Of a stretch of 64,000 bases of DNA, positions 1 through 7,657 are shown piece by piece. Origin of the DNA: Methylobacillus sp. MM3 (lineage in GTDB: Bacteria > Pseudomonadota > Gammaproteobacteria > Burkholderiales > Methylophilaceae); the NCBI RefSeq assembly GCF_001645185.1, contig NZ_LXTQ01000001.1:434001-498000 (forward strand), read 5' to 3'. Position 1 is the stretch's first letter, and the number at the start of each line of letters is the position of its first letter. The notes beneath the pieces were generated by a model that searched no databases, was not told the origin of the DNA, and saw nothing but the letters and a program-made list of their open reading frames with translations. Made by a program: the position numbers and the translations under genes.

Positions 1-2
1 GC

Positions 3-401
3 CAGCACCCGCCGGCACGGATTCCGGAACTGGTCGAGAGTATCCACCAAGGCGCGGAAATGGTCATAGGCGAGCGCCTTCTCGCCGAAATGCCGGGACG
101 CAGCCGCGTGGGCAACACGCTGGCAACGCACGCGATCCGCTGGCTGTACCCGCATGCGCCGTCCGACACGCAATCCGGCATGCGTGCTTTCAGCCGTGAA
201 CTGGTCGAAGAGATCGCGCGCCGGATTTCCGGCAGCCGCTACGAAACGGAATTCCAGATTCTGTTGCTCGCGCTTTCCAAGGGTAAACGCATCGCCACGG
301 TGTCTATCCCGACGATATATATCGATAACAACCGCTCTTCCAAGTTCCGGCCGGTGATCGACACCTTGCGCATTGCGCGGGCGATGATCCACTGGCATTA
401 G
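3..401 (+). CDS. Family 2 glycosyltransferase, C-terminal part (5' end outside window)
   Basis: The reading frame is open from base 3 to the TAG at 399-401, so only the last 132 residues are visible. They match the C-terminal half of dolichyl-phosphate-mannose-synthase-like GT2 enzymes. The stretch ending in EMVIGERLL is the usual end of the GT-A nucleotide-sugar fold, and DTQSGMRAFSRELV is the acceptor-loop motif of this subfamily. Such enzymes move a sugar from a nucleotide donor to a polyprenyl phosphate or other lipid at the inner membrane. No membrane segment lies in the visible part. The stop is 20 bases before the cydA start on the same strand, so the two may be co-transcribed. The sugar and acceptor cannot be told from this fragment. 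Confidence 0.8.
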   Translation, partial: QHPPARIPELVESIHQGAEMVIGERLLAEMPGRSRVGNTLATHAIRWLYPHAPSDTQSGMRAFSRELVEEIARRISGSRYETEFQILLLALSKGKRIATVSIPTIYIDNNRSSKFRPVIDTLRIARAMIHWH

Positions 402-421
402 CGCCAGACCGGAGAATGCCG

Positions 422-1852
422 ATGTTCGATCTCAGCGCACTGGAACTTGCCCGCATACAATTCGGTTTCACCATCTCGTTCCACATCATTTTTCCGGCGA
501 TCACGATCGGGCTTGCCAGTTACCTGGTCGTGCTCGAAGCCTCCTGGCTTCGCAGCGGACGCCAGCTCTATCTCGATCTCTACCACTACTGGCTCAAGAT
601 CTTTGCCGTCAACTTCGGCATGGGCGTGGTGTCGGGCATCGTGATGTCCTATCAGTTCGGCACCAACTGGAGCCGGCTTTCCGACTATGCCGGCAGCATC
701 CTCGGGCCACTGCTCACCTATGAAGTGCTGACTGCATTCTTTCTCGAGGCAGGCTTCCTCGGCGTGATGCTGTTCGGCCGCAACAAGGTCGGGCCTGGAC
801 TGCATTTTTTCTCGACCCTGATGGTCGCGCTCGGCACGCTGATTTCCGCGACCTGGATACTGTCTGCCAACAGCTGGATGCAGACGCCCACCGGCTATCT
901 GGTTGCCGATGGCCGCCTGATTCCTAACGACTGGTGGCTAATAATCTTCAACCCGTCTTTCCCCTATCGCCTGGCTCATATGGTCGCGGCGGCTTTCCTC
1001 GCGACAGCGCTGTTCGTGGTGGCATCCGCCGCATGGCACCTGCTGCGGAAAAATGACAACGCCATGGTGCGCCGCATGTTTTCGATGGGCTTGTGGATGA
1101 TCCTGCTGGTAGCGCCCATTCAGGCAGTGATCGGCGATTACCACGGGCTGAACACGCTGGAACACCAACCTGCAAAAATCGCCGCGATCGAAGGCCATTG
1201 GGAAAACAAGGGTGACGAAGCCGTGCCCTTGATACTGTTCGGGCTGCCCGACATGCAGCGCGAGGAAACGCGCTTTGCCCTTGAAGTGCCTCATCTCGGC
1301 AGCCTGATCCTGACCCATAGCTGGAACGACCAGTTTCCGGGGCTGAAGGAGTTTCCGCCCGAGTACAGGCCTAACTCGGCGATCGTTTTCTGGAGTTTCC
1401 GCATCATGGTCGGCCTTGGGGTGTTAATGATTTCACTCGGCCTGTGGAGCGCATGGCTGCGCTGGCGCAGGAATCTCTTCCATTACCGGCCTTTTCTGCA
1501 TTTTGCCTTGTGGATGGGGCCGTCCGGCCTTGTTGCGATACTCGCCGGATGGTTCACGACCGAAATCGGCCGCCAGCCATGGACGGTTTACGGCTTGATG
1601 CGCACGGCGGATTCTGTCTCAGCCCACGGCGCAACGGAAGTTGGCGTGACCTTGCTGTTATTCATTCTGATCTACACGGCTGTATTCGGCACCGGCATCG
1701 GCTATCTGCTGCGGCTGGTGCGTATCGGGCCGCAAACCGGCGAAAGCCATGCTCCCGATACGGGCGGGCCGGGACAAGAGCGGCAGCCGATGCGGCCCTT
1801 GTCCGTGGTGACCGGTCCGGATGAAAACACCTCAACCCGGCTGGAGAATTGA
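422..1852 (+). CDS. cydA: Cytochrome bd-type quinol oxidase subunit I (CioA/CydA)
   Basis: This is the heme-bearing subunit of a membrane quinol:O2 oxidoreductase. At 476 residues it has the short Q-loop of the CIO subclass. Axial heme ligands are visible as H21 (in SFHIIFP), H186 (in PYRLAHM) and M329 (in FRIMVG, with R327). E101 and E109 lie in the helix equivalent to the E. coli E99/E107 pair, and K252 and E257 of the quinol site are present. GRQPW follows the next helix. Two in-frame ATGs exist at 416 and 422. GGAG at 411-414 is one base from the first and seven from the second, so 422 is preferred. The stop overlaps a TTG that could start cydB. Such oxidases usually serve low-oxygen respiration or cyanide/NO tolerance. 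Confidence 0.96.
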   Translation: MFDLSALELARIQFGFTISFHIIFPAITIGLASYLVVLEASWLRSGRQLYLDLYHYWLKIFAVNFGMGVVSGIVMSYQFGTNWSRLSDYAGSILGPLLTYEVLTAFFLEAGFLGVMLFGRNKVGPGLHFFSTLMVALGTLISATWILSANSWMQTPTGYLVADGRLIPNDWWLIIFNPSFPYRLAHMVAAAFLATALFVVASAAWHLLRKNDNAMVRRMFSMGLWMILLVAPIQAVIGDYHGLNTLEHQPAKIAAIEGHWENKGDEAVPLILFGLPDMQREETRFALEVPHLGSLILTHSWNDQFPGLKEFPPEYRPNSAIVFWSFRIMVGLGVLMISLGLWSAWLRWRRNLFHYRPFLHFALWMGPSGLVAILAGWFTTEIGRQPWTVYGLMRTADSVSAHGATEVGVTLLLFILIYTAVFGTGIGYLLRLVRIGPQTGESHAPDTGGPGQERQPMRPLSVVTGPDENTSTRLEN

Positions 1853-1854
1853 AC

Positions 1855-2862
1855 ATGGAAACCGCCCTCCCCTATATCTGGGCCATTGTCATTCTCTTCG
1901 CGATCATGATGTACGTGGTGATGGATGGGTTCGACCTGGGCATCGGCATCCTTTACCCTCTTTTCAAGGATAAGGAAGACCGCGATCTGATGATGAACAG
2001 CGTTGCACCCGTCTGGGACGGCAACGAAACCTGGCTGGTGCTGGGCGGCGCAGGCCTGCTGGCAGCTTTTCCCCTGGCTTATTCGATCATATTGAGCGCG
2101 TGCTATTTGCCGTTGATCTTCATGCTGATCGGGCTGATCTTCCGCGGCGTCGCGTTCGAGTTTCGCTTCAAGGCACACGAACACGACCGTCATTTCTGGG
2201 ACAAGGCCTTTATCGGCGGATCGCTGGCCGCGACATTTTTCCAGGGAGTGACGCTCGGTGCCTACATACAGGGTTTTCCAGTCGTCGAACGCGCCTATGT
2301 CGGCGGTCCGCTGGATTGGCTGACACCGTTTTCCCTGTTCACCGGCATCAGCCTTGTTGTGGGTTACGCATTGCTGGGCAGCACCTGGCTGATCATGAAG
2401 ACCGAAGGTCACGTACAGGCAGAGGCCTATCGCATTACCAGACGGCTGGTCTGGCTGTTGTTGCTGGCGATCGTCGCCGTCAGCCTGTGGACGCCGCTGA
2501 TGGATGCCGAGATCGCCCGGCGCTGGTTCACCCTGCCCAACCTGCTGTGGCTTTCCCCGGTGCCGCTGCTGGTCGCGCTCTGCGCCTTTCTGTTGCTGAG
2601 ATCCGTGACGCGGCAAGCGCAGACCGCGCCCTTCCTTTACACCCTCGCGCTGATATTCCTGTGCTACGCCGGGTTCGGCGTCAGCCTGTGGCCCAATATC
2701 GTCCCGCCTGGCATCACGCTCCAGGCAGCTTCTTCACCGCCACAGAGCCAGGCATTCACGCTGGTCGGCACGCTCATCATCCTGCCGGTCATCCTGGGAT
2801 ACACCTTATGGGCCTACCGTGTATTCCATGGCAAGGTGCGACACGGGGAGCATTACCACTGA
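1855..2862 (+). CDS. cydB: Cytochrome bd-type quinol oxidase subunit II (CydB)
   Basis: This 335-residue membrane subunit pairs with CydA. The family motifs are near the N-terminus: VMDGFDLGIGIL and then VWDGNETWLVLGG, both typical of CydB. About eight or nine hydrophobic helices follow. A TTG at 1849 overlaps the cydA stop, but GGAG at 1843-1846 is eight bases before the ATG at 1855, so the ATG is chosen. The gene is followed without a gap by a 37-codon gene whose ATG shares the last base of the cydB stop (TGATG), a classic translationally coupled operon junction. Subunit II lacks hemes and stabilises the complex in the inner membrane. Confidence 0.96.
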   Translation: METALPYIWAIVILFAIMMYVVMDGFDLGIGILYPLFKDKEDRDLMMNSVAPVWDGNETWLVLGGAGLLAAFPLAYSIILSACYLPLIFMLIGLIFRGVAFEFRFKAHEHDRHFWDKAFIGGSLAATFFQGVTLGAYIQGFPVVERAYVGGPLDWLTPFSLFTGISLVVGYALLGSTWLIMKTEGHVQAEAYRITRRLVWLLLLAIVAVSLWTPLMDAEIARRWFTLPNLLWLSPVPLLVALCAFLLLRSVTRQAQTAPFLYTLALIFLCYAGFGVSLWPNIVPPGITLQAASSPPQSQAFTLVGTLIILPVILGYTLWAYRVFHGKVRHGEHYH

Positions 2863-2975
2863 TGTGGAAGAAGCTGGGCTGGATGCTGCTGATCTGGGCC
2901 GTCAGCGTAGTCGCGCTGGGGATCGTGGCTTATGGGCTGAAGATGCTGATGAAAGCCGCAGGCCTGGTCCAGTGA
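2862..2975 (+). CDS. DUF2474-type small membrane subunit of cytochrome bd oxidase
   Basis: This short gene encodes 37 residues beginning MWKKLGWMLLIWAVSVVALG. It has one hydrophobic helix at about residues 6-26 and a basic N-terminus, then a Met-rich amphipathic tail. Its ATG overlaps the cydB stop. Size, position as third gene and the leading Trp-Lys-rich pattern match DUF2474 proteins, which sit downstream of CIO-type cydAB and are analogous to CydX/CydH, the single-helix subunits that stabilise the heme site. The operon context is the strongest evidence. Whether it is required for the complex here is inferred from the family. Confidence 0.85.
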   Translation: MWKKLGWMLLIWAVSVVALGIVAYGLKMLMKAAGLVQ

Positions 2976-3068
2976 TTGCGGAGACGATACCCGTAACGCA
3001 GGCGTCCTTGCCTGCATTCGACCAATCGAAACGGGGTGATGCAGGCCAGGACACCTGCGCCAAGGCCC

Positions 3069-3425
3069 TCAGTCCTTGTATTCCGTATATTTGGCGTTGC
3101 TGCCGCGCACCTTGTCGGCCGGGTATTTCTGCGCGTTGAGCGTGATCTTGGCATTGGCCGCGTCGATCAGATCGATGCCCAGAACATCCGACATCCGCAG
3201 CAGATACACGAAAGTGTCGGCGATTTCATGCGCCACTTCCTCCCGCTTCTCCGGCGGGATGTCCTTGCTCTGGTCCTCGGTCAGCCACTGGAAATGCTCC
3301 ACCAGCTCGGCCGCCTCGACAATCATCGCCATCGCCAGATTCTTGGGAGAATGAAATTGCTCCCAATCCCGCTCGCGCACAAACTCACGCAAGCGGTCGC
3401 GCAGTTGGTCCAGACGATCAGTCAT
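3069..3425 (-). CDS. MazG-like nucleotide pyrophosphohydrolase
   Basis: This 118-residue all-helical protein carries the metal-binding pattern of the MazG/dUTPase-2 superfamily: EAAELVEHF (ExxE type) in the first helix pair and EVAHEIADTFVYLL (ExxD type) about 30 residues later. Its length and the EQFHSPKNLAMA start match the RS21-C6/dCTPase-like branch, which hydrolyses (d)NTPs to the monophosphate and pyrophosphate to clean the nucleotide pool. The start chosen is the ATG at 3425, which overlaps the stop of the upstream methyltransferase gene by 8 bases. Open frame upstream of it belongs to that gene. It is the last gene of a four-gene minus-strand run. The substrate is not deducible. Confidence 0.88.
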   Translation of the reverse strand: MTDRLDQLRDRLREFVRERDWEQFHSPKNLAMAMIVEAAELVEHFQWLTEDQSKDIPPEKREEVAHEIADTFVYLLRMSDVLGIDLIDAANAKITLNAQKYPADKVRGSNAKYTEYKD

Positions 3426-4587
3426 TGGCGGGCTTTTCCTTGCGGTTGCTGCCAGCCACCATCTTGATCTCGAACAAGCGGCATTCCAGCGGGCCATTGA
3501 ACAGCGGCGTGCGCTTCGAAGGCGACAGCCGCATCAGCTTGGGCAGGCGCAGGTCGGAAGTCAGGAAGTAGGCGTTCCAGCCCGCGAAGTGGCGCTTCAG
3601 CGTTTCGCCCATTTTCGGATACAGCGCGGCCAGTTCCTCGTCTTCGCCGATACGCACGCCATACGGCGGATTGGCGATCAGCACGCCATGATCGGCGGGT
3701 GCTTCGACATCGACGATGTCGGCGCGGTCGAGTTTCACCGCTTCCAGCAGACCGGCCTGATCCAGATTCTGCTTCGCCGCCCGCACCGATTTCATATCGA
3801 GATCGCTGCCGTAGATATTCTGGAACTCCACCGGCTTGGCTCGCCCTTGCGCTTCCTGCTTCATCTTCTGCCAAGCGGTAGCATCGAAATTAAGCAGCTT
3901 CTCGAAACCGAAGCTGCGGTTGAGGCCAGGCGCCATATCCAGCGCGATCATCGCCGCCTCCAGCAGGAAGGTGCCGCTGCCGCACATCGGGTCGAACAGC
4001 GGCGTACCCGGCTGCCAGCCGGAAAGCTTGATGATGCCGGCCGCGAGATTTTCGCGCAGTGGTGCTTCCACGCTGGAGCGGCGCTGGCCGCGCTGGAACA
4101 GCGCATTGCCGGAGGTATCCAGATAAAGGCGATACTCGTCGGCAGTCAGGTAGGCATGAACGCGCACGTCCGGCTGCTTGGTGTCGATGTACGGCCGGTT
4201 GCCGCCCTTGAGGCGGAACTTGTCGCAAACCGCATCCTTGATGCGCAGCGTGACGAATTCCAGACTCTTCAGCGGACATTTGACCGCCGTCACCTTGACC
4301 ATGAAGGTGCGGTTGATCGCAAACCATTCGGGCCATTGAAGCGCATAGGCCGCCTTGTAGACATCCTCTTCGCCGCCGTATCGTCCATGTCCCACCTGCC
4401 ACATGATGCGTGTGGCGACGCGGCTTTCCAGATTGGCGCGATAGCACAGCGGCATGTCGCCGGAAAAGCCGACGCCGCCATCGGTAGGCGCCAGGGATTG
4501 TGCGCCGAGAGCCGTCAGCTCTGCCGTCAGAAGGGCTTCGAGGCCGCGCGGGCAGGTGGCGAAGAATTGCTGTTTTGCGTTTTTCAT
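3418..4587 (-). CDS. THUMP-domain class I SAM-dependent RNA methyltransferase (RlmL N-terminal-like)
   Basis: This 389-residue protein starts with an N-terminal ferredoxin-like plus THUMP region (about residues 1-160), beginning QQFFATCPRGLEALL. A Rossmann methyltransferase follows with the SAM-binding FDPMCGSGTFLLEAA and the catalytic NPPYG, which marks N-methylation of a base amino group. It corresponds to the G2445 N2-methyltransferase half of E. coli RlmL and lacks the second (RlmK) half, so it is a single-function version. ATG 4587 is chosen. A GTG six codons earlier lies inside a hairpin. The 3' end overlaps the MazG-like gene. The target is probably 23S rRNA, but this is assigned by family only. 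Confidence 0.88.
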   Translation of the reverse strand: MKNAKQQFFATCPRGLEALLTAELTALGAQSLAPTDGGVGFSGDMPLCYRANLESRVATRIMWQVGHGRYGGEEDVYKAAYALQWPEWFAINRTFMVKVTAVKCPLKSLEFVTLRIKDAVCDKFRLKGGNRPYIDTKQPDVRVHAYLTADEYRLYLDTSGNALFQRGQRRSSVEAPLRENLAAGIIKLSGWQPGTPLFDPMCGSGTFLLEAAMIALDMAPGLNRSFGFEKLLNFDATAWQKMKQEAQGRAKPVEFQNIYGSDLDMKSVRAAKQNLDQAGLLEAVKLDRADIVDVEAPADHGVLIANPPYGVRIGEDEELAALYPKMGETLKRHFAGWNAYFLTSDLRLPKLMRLSPSKRTPLFNGPLECRLFEIKMVAGSNRKEKPAND

Positions 4588-4593
4588 ATGCGG

Positions 4594-4616
4594 GCTGCCG
4601 CTCACTGAACGGCAGC
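4594..4616. other. Inverted repeat with T-tract between two minus-strand genes
   Basis: A perfect 7-bp stem (GCTGCCG at 4594-4600 and CGGCAGC at 4610-4616) has a 9-base loop. On the plus strand it is followed by TATTTTT, like an intrinsic terminator, yet no plus-strand gene precedes it. On the minus strand it lies in the 8 to 31 bases downstream of the spermidine synthase-like stop and just before the RlmL-like ATG, without a T-tract. It may affect translation of that gene or block antisense transcription. Confidence 0.45.
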
Positions 4617-4624
4617 TATTTTTC

Positions 4625-5431
4625 CTAGACGATCAATCGGTTAGAGGTATTGAGGTTATTATCCCGCAGGCGCTCGACAAACTCCAGAAACTCTATCTTG
4701 AGCTGATCCTGCAGGTTTTTTGCGCGTTCGCGCAGCGTGGCCCAGCGCAAATCCGGCGGCGTACGGCGAAAACCGAACACGACGATATTGCCGGGGCGCC
4801 CGGTGGGCAGCACCAGCACGCGCCCGCCGAAGCTTTGCTCGATACGCTGCAGATAAACATCAAAATTCCTGTCGCTGCCCCACAGGTTGATCGCCATCAG
4901 GCCGTCTATCGTCAGCGCTTCGGCGCAGCTATCGAAGAAATCCTGCGAGCAGAGCTCGGGCGGCACGCCTTGGCTGTCGAAAGCATCGACAATCAGCACT
5001 TCGGCATCGGATGGATGTTCCCGCAAATACTCGACGCCATCGGTTTCGATGACTTGCAGCCGCGCGTCATTTTCAGGCAAATGAAAATGACTGCGAGCGA
5101 TCGCGATCACCTGCGGATTGATTTCAACCACGCGCGTCGTGAATTCCGGCAGGTAATGGTGGATAAACTTGGGGATGGATCCGCCGCCCAAACCTATCGC
5201 CAGAACATTGCGCGCCTGCGGCCGGAACAGCATGAAGGCCATGATGCCGCGCGTATAGGTCAGCTCCAGATCTTGCGGCGCTGCCACGCGCATCGAGCTT
5301 TGCACGGTGGACGAGCCGAGATGCAGCGAACGCACGCCGTCGGATTCGCTGACATCGACACTGGCGTCGCCGGAAACCTTGCGGTGAATGCTGCGCGCAA
5401 ACCGGCGTGGGCCGAGGCGAAACAGACTCAC
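4625..5431 (-). CDS. Spermidine synthase-like (polyamine aminopropyltransferase-fold) protein
   Basis: The 268-residue product has the spermidine synthase fold. Motif I is LAIGLGGGSIPKFIH, followed by VVEINPQVIAIA (acidic residue for ribose), and IVDAFDSQGVPPEL carries the catalytic-loop Asp. The short N-terminal domain of true SpeE is reduced. A GTG at 5431 is chosen: its GTGA overlaps the stop of the ribonuclease gene, GGGAG lies seven bases upstream, and sequence further upstream is the ribonuclease gene in another frame. Many such stand-alone proteins in betaproteobacteria are annotated as spermidine synthase but lack proof of activity. It is translationally coupled to the RNB gene. Confidence 0.8.
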   Translation of the reverse strand: MSLFRLGPRRFARSIHRKVSGDASVDVSESDGVRSLHLGSSTVQSSMRVAAPQDLELTYTRGIMAFMLFRPQARNVLAIGLGGGSIPKFIHHYLPEFTTRVVEINPQVIAIARSHFHLPENDARLQVIETDGVEYLREHPSDAEVLIVDAFDSQGVPPELCSQDFFDSCAEALTIDGLMAINLWGSDRNFDVYLQRIEQSFGGRVLVLPTGRPGNIVVFGFRRTPPDLRWATLRERAKNLQDQLKIEFLEFVERLRDNNLNTSNRLIV

Positions 5432-7263
5432 TCCAGCGCTCCCTTGAAGCGGCAATCCAGCTCCATCAGCAAGGGATCGATACGTTTGACTTCCAGCAAT
5501 ACGCGCGAACCGGGCGCCAGTTCCGGCAGGCTCGGCACCTTGGTCATGTAGGGCATGCCGTCGAGGCGCACCAGATTTTCGCGCCACACTGTTCCGACCA
5601 CTTCGCTTACGCCCTGCTGCTGCAAATACACCAGGCACCAGTGGCGCTCCATCCGTGTCTGGAATTCGTTGTAGGCGTTGTAGGCGAGATCGAAATCGCG
5701 CATGGCCGCAACCAGCGCGTCGCTGCCCTTGTCGTAAGGCGGTTCGCTGCCTTGCAGCAGCGCGATCATCTGGCGCTGGTTAATCAGGTCCACGGCACGG
5801 CGCAGCGGCGAGGTGCTCCAGGCATATTGCGCGACGCCCAGCCCCTGGTGCGGCTCGGCGTTGACCGTCATGTAGACCTTGCCGCCTTGTTGTGCGCGGT
5901 AAATGCCGGGAATGGCATGTTCGGCAAGCAGCCCGCCCCAATGCGCGTTGGCGTGGATCATCAATTCCGCGACCAGCTTGTCCATCGGCGAGCCGCGCTT
6001 GCGTTCGGTGATGCGGACGTTGCCGTCCTCGACATAAAAGTTGTAGTCCACTTGCGGCGCACGGTTGGGATCGTACTTGCCGCGCGCTTTTTCCAGCGAC
6101 TCCGCCAGGCGGTGCAGCAGCGCCAGCCGTTCCCAATAAGGGTGTTCGCTCGGCGTTTCCCAGTTTTCTTCGTTGAAATGCGGCTCCAGCTCGTCGTGAC
6201 GCAGGTTGTCCGCGATCTTCACGGCTTCGAGACGGCTGCTCTGATTCGTGATGGAGAGATCAGGCGAGATATCGAGATAAAGCGACAACGCCGGGCGCCA
6301 TATGCCGGCATGCAAACTGAATGGCTCGATGGCGGCCTCAGGCAGCATGGTGATCTTGTGACCGGGCATGTAAACGGTGGAGAGGCGTTTCATCGCAATC
6401 GCATCGAGCGCGGTGCCCGGCACGATGCCCAATGCCGGCGCGGCGATATGGATGCCGATACGGGTATTGCCGTCGGGCAGCATTTGCACCGAGAATGCAT
6501 CGTCGATTTCGGTGGTCGTCGCATCGTCGATGCTGAAGGCTTCGGCCTCGGCGTGATCCAGCGCATCCGGCGAAGCGACAGGTTCGTGCGTCTCGAAATT
6601 CACGCCGCCTGGGAAATATTCGCGCAGGAATGCACCGAAATGGTAGTCATGCGCCGAGGCCAGCGCGCCGCAGGCTTCGAGCAGTTTCAGATGGCCAAGC
6701 CCGGTCGCGGCAGCAGCTTCGTCCAGTGCCTTCCATTCCAGGGTATTTTTATCCGGCTCGTACAGCAGCATATCCAGCCTGTCGCCGAATTCCGGCGGCA
6801 TGATATGCGCCGTAAGCTGCGCCACATATTCAGCGACCTTTTCGGCCTGCAGACGTTTGCGTTCCTGCGCGGCCAATGCAGCCTTGAGATTCTCCTCGGG
6901 GGCGGCCTTGTAGCGGCCCTTGCCCTTGCGGTAGAAATACATGGGCGCGGCATGCAGGCTGATCGCCGTGGCGGCGGCTTCTGTCGGGCCAGGCGGATGT
7001 CCGTAGTACTCCTGCGCCAGTTCGTCGAAAGCGAACTCCTCTTCGCCGCAGCATTCCCACAAAAAATCTGCGGCCAGCGTTTCGGCTTCGGCCTGGGCTT
7101 TGTCCATGAATCCCGCCAGCGAGCCTTCGAATTTGAGCAACACGTTAGCGGACTTGATCTTGGAGCGTTTCCCGGACATCGATTCCACTTGCATCGAGCC
7201 GGGATTTTCGGTCATGACGGAGGCAACCTTGAAGCTGCCTTCCTCTTCGTAAAAAACGTTCAT
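5428..7263 (-). CDS. RNB-domain ribonuclease (RNase II family)
   Basis: This 611-residue protein has the RNB catalytic motif AFSIDDATTTEIDDAFSV in mid-protein, with the cluster of Asp residues that bind two metal ions for 3'-to-5' hydrolytic RNA decay. STSPLRRAVDLINQRQ, the conserved C-terminal RNB motif, is also present. A short S1-like tail ends the protein. The N-terminal half (about 1-230) is the divergent region of the beta/gammaproteobacterial group that is distinct from RNase R and E. coli RNase II. ATG 7263 (MNVFYEEEGSFKV) is chosen because this N-terminus is typical of the group; no clear Shine-Dalgarno is seen. It is the first gene of the four-gene run down to 3069. Confidence 0.9.
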   Translation of the reverse strand: MNVFYEEEGSFKVASVMTENPGSMQVESMSGKRSKIKSANVLLKFEGSLAGFMDKAQAEAETLAADFLWECCGEEEFAFDELAQEYYGHPPGPTEAAATAISLHAAPMYFYRKGKGRYKAAPEENLKAALAAQERKRLQAEKVAEYVAQLTAHIMPPEFGDRLDMLLYEPDKNTLEWKALDEAAAATGLGHLKLLEACGALASAHDYHFGAFLREYFPGGVNFETHEPVASPDALDHAEAEAFSIDDATTTEIDDAFSVQMLPDGNTRIGIHIAAPALGIVPGTALDAIAMKRLSTVYMPGHKITMLPEAAIEPFSLHAGIWRPALSLYLDISPDLSITNQSSRLEAVKIADNLRHDELEPHFNEENWETPSEHPYWERLALLHRLAESLEKARGKYDPNRAPQVDYNFYVEDGNVRITERKRGSPMDKLVAELMIHANAHWGGLLAEHAIPGIYRAQQGGKVYMTVNAEPHQGLGVAQYAWSTSPLRRAVDLINQRQMIALLQGSEPPYDKGSDALVAAMRDFDLAYNAYNEFQTRMERHWCLVYLQQQGVSEVVGTVWRENLVRLDGMPYMTKVPSLPELAPGSRVLLEVKRIDPLLMELDCRFKGALE

Positions 7264-7420
7264 TGAATGACTACGGAAATGATTAGCCGCCATTTTACCG
7301 TGGATTGGCAGGTAAAGTCGGGCAAACGCTCAGACACGCCCCCGTGCAAGGCCGGGTGCAGCGCAATGATTCGAGCGTGCCGGCAGTCTTCGGGCCGCCG
7401 GAACAGGAAAACCGGTCGGG

Positions 7421-7633
7421 CTAGTGGTCTTCCACCCGGAAGCCGACCTTGATGGTGACTTGCCAGTACGCGATCTTGCCTTCAATGATGCAGCCACGCG
7501 TTTCCACCACCTCGAACCAGTCCATGTGTTTCACGCTTTGCCCGGCCTTGGCAATCGCATTCTGTATCGCGTCGTCCGAACCGTTGGGCGATGAACCGAC
7601 CAATTCAATCATTTTGTAAACATGTGCGCTCAT
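7421..7633 (-). CDS. Dodecin (flavin-binding storage protein)
   Basis: A 70-residue protein, [20 protein letters not shown] and onward, matches dodecin along its whole length. It has the short beta strand, one helix ([11 protein letters not shown]) and the conserved Trp of the flavin-stacking segment ([11 protein letters not shown]). Dodecins form hollow dodecamers that bind pairs of FMN/FAD or CoA and are thought to buffer free flavin. AGGAGG-type ribosome binding sequence stands just before the ATG at 7633. It lies 24 bases after the GGDEF/EAL gene on the same strand and could be read from that transcript. Confidence 0.95.
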   Translation of the reverse strand: MSAHVYKMIELVGSSPNGSDDAIQNAIAKAGQSVKHMDWFEVVETRGCIIEGKIAYWQVTIKVGFRVEDH

Positions 7634-7657
7634 GATGTTCCTCCTGTCGTGGATTAA

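Noticed and set aside
5407-7266. Long plus-strand open frame of 619 codons
   Set aside because: It is the antisense mirror of the RNB ribonuclease gene, with His/Arg/Gln-rich composition and no motifs. The minus-strand product has the full catalytic motif.
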